Shown one piece after another: positions 6,893-7,184 of a stretch of 7,184 nt of DNA. This stretch comes from JAWPMV01 sp038527215 (lineage in GTDB: Bacteria > Bacteroidota > Bacteroidia > J057): assembly GCA_038527215.1 (NCBI GenBank), contig JBCBGC010000206.1, forward strand, positions 1 to 7,184, written 5' to 3'. Under the pieces are notes generated by a model. The model saw only the letters and a program-made list of their open reading frames with translations. It had not been told where the DNA came from and did no database searches. Every line of letters begins with the position of its first letter. Positions within the stretch are counted from its first letter, which is position 1. Both the position numbers and the translations under genes were made by a program.

Positions 6893-7011
6893 ATGAGGTT
6901 TCTAAGTAGTAGGGGAGATAAGTTAGCAATCCTCTTATAGAAATTCCGGTTTCTGGAAGAAAAAATCACAAACCACCCCTCAAAAGGAGAGGGATGCTGC
7001 CGGTATGGCGG

Positions 7012-7031
7012 TACCCGGATGGACATCCGGG
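7012..7031. repeat. 20-bp near-palindromic unit, inverted copy at 7163-7182
   Basis: TACCCGGATGGACATCCGGG occurs here and, as its exact reverse complement, at 7163-7182. Each copy is itself a hairpin with arms CCCGGATG/CATCCGGG around a 2-nt spacer; the spacer reads GA here and TC in the other copy, which fixes their opposite orientation. The match ends precisely at 20 bp on both sides. The pair brackets the rest of the palindrome cluster, as terminal inverted repeats would, but no target-site duplication or transposase is visible in the window. Confidence 0.8.
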
Positions 7032-7096
7032 AATGAGGTATTGACCGGCAGGAAGCCAGTGTTACGGGTGAATCAGCCGCGGCTGGATGCCGGTGG

Positions 7097-7184
7097 TACG
7101 GTGGCGCCACCGTAGCCGCAGCTTGCAGCTGCGGCATGCCGGGATTTCCCGGCATGGAGATACCCGGATGTCCATCCGGGTATC
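7097..7184. repeat. Four head-to-tail perfect palindromes tiling 88 bp
   Basis: Four different palindromes follow one another with almost no spacer. Arms are TACGGTGGC/GCCACCGTA (7097-7114), GCCGCAGCT/AGCTGCGGC (7115-7135), CATGCCGGGA/TCCCGGCATG (7135-7156, sharing one base with its neighbour) and GATACCCGGATG/CATCCGGGTATC (7159-7184). Only the two bases GA at 7157-7158 lie between units. In RNA this would fold as four consecutive stable stem-loops. Being palindromic, it reads nearly the same on both strands, so no strand is assigned. Confidence 0.88.

Larger units (their letters stand above)
6994..7184. repeat. GC-rich intergenic palindrome cluster upstream of the symporter operon
   Basis: This stretch carries no believable gene. 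It contains at least six perfect inverted repeats: 7014-7031 (8-bp arms, 2-nt spacer), 7074-7085 (CAGCCGCGGCTG, no spacer), 7097-7114 (9-bp arms, no spacer), 7115-7135 (9-bp arms, 3-nt spacer), 7135-7156 (10-bp arms, 2-nt spacer) and 7159-7184 (12-bp arms, 2-nt spacer). An outer stem ACCGGCA/TGCCGGT (7044-7050 with 7088-7094) encloses the 7074-7085 palindrome. The bases are clearly more GC-rich than the adjacent leader at 6893-6985. The arrangement suggests a REP/MITE-like composite element, a structured RNA when transcribed, or both. The array runs to the window edge, so its right limit is unknown. Confidence 0.85.

Noticed and set aside
6977..6993. CCCTC/GAGGG hairpin with 7-nt loop as a terminator
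   Set aside because: Only a 5-bp stem, and the T-run on the minus strand is about ten bases away rather than adjacent, so it does not fit an intrinsic terminator.
6889..7155. Minus-strand 88-codon open frame ending in an ATGA overlap with the DUF4212 start
   Set aside because: Its first half is the direct read-out of the palindromes and is Pro/Ala/Arg low-complexity; the rest has no family resemblance. The overlap looks coincidental.

Overview
The window looks like chromosomal DNA of a Bacteroidota bacterium of moderate GC. The supporting signs are two lipoproteins with Bacteroidota-style signal peptides, near absence of Shine-Dalgarno sites, a possible TTTG/TAnnTTTG-type promoter, and protein families common in marine and activated-sludge Bacteroidota. 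Saprospiria or a relative is my best guess. That is an inference from overall flavour, not a marker-gene result.

Layout. (1) 1-1290, minus strand: the N-terminal 430 codons of a beta-rich lipoprotein whose 3' end lies outside the window. It is open throughout and has a clear lipobox. (2) 1291-1512: divergent intergenic region. (3) 1513-2151, plus: a rhomboid intramembrane serine protease with an intact Ser/His dyad. (4) 2279-4897, plus: four closely spaced genes. These are a small YjdJ/COG2388-type GNAT, a fusion of a YjdI-type 4Fe-4S mono-cluster domain with a CDGSH domain, a secreted DUF4440/SnoaL-like NTF2-fold protein, and a lipoprotein M14 metallocarboxypeptidase with a cytosolic-carboxypeptidase-like N-terminal domain. 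The last three are separated by 26 and 28 bp and look like one transcript. (5) 4898-6892, minus: a two-gene sodium:solute symporter operon, with a DUF4212 small subunit followed by a 13-TM-type SSS large subunit. Its stop codon abuts the M14 stop codon with no base between. (6) 6893-7184: a gene-free, GC-rich tail made of nested and tiled palindromes.

How the genes relate. The symporter pair is a recognised two-subunit transporter, probably for acetate or another small monocarboxylate. The GNAT plus Fe-S pair echoes the E. coli yjdI-yjdJ neighbourhood and may be a conserved functional couple of unknown role. The secreted NTF2-like protein and the M14 lipoprotein act outside the cytoplasm, so their link to the Fe-S gene may be co-transcription only. 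I see no RNA genes, CRISPR array, transposase or phage genes. The most unusual structure is the tiled palindrome array at the right edge.
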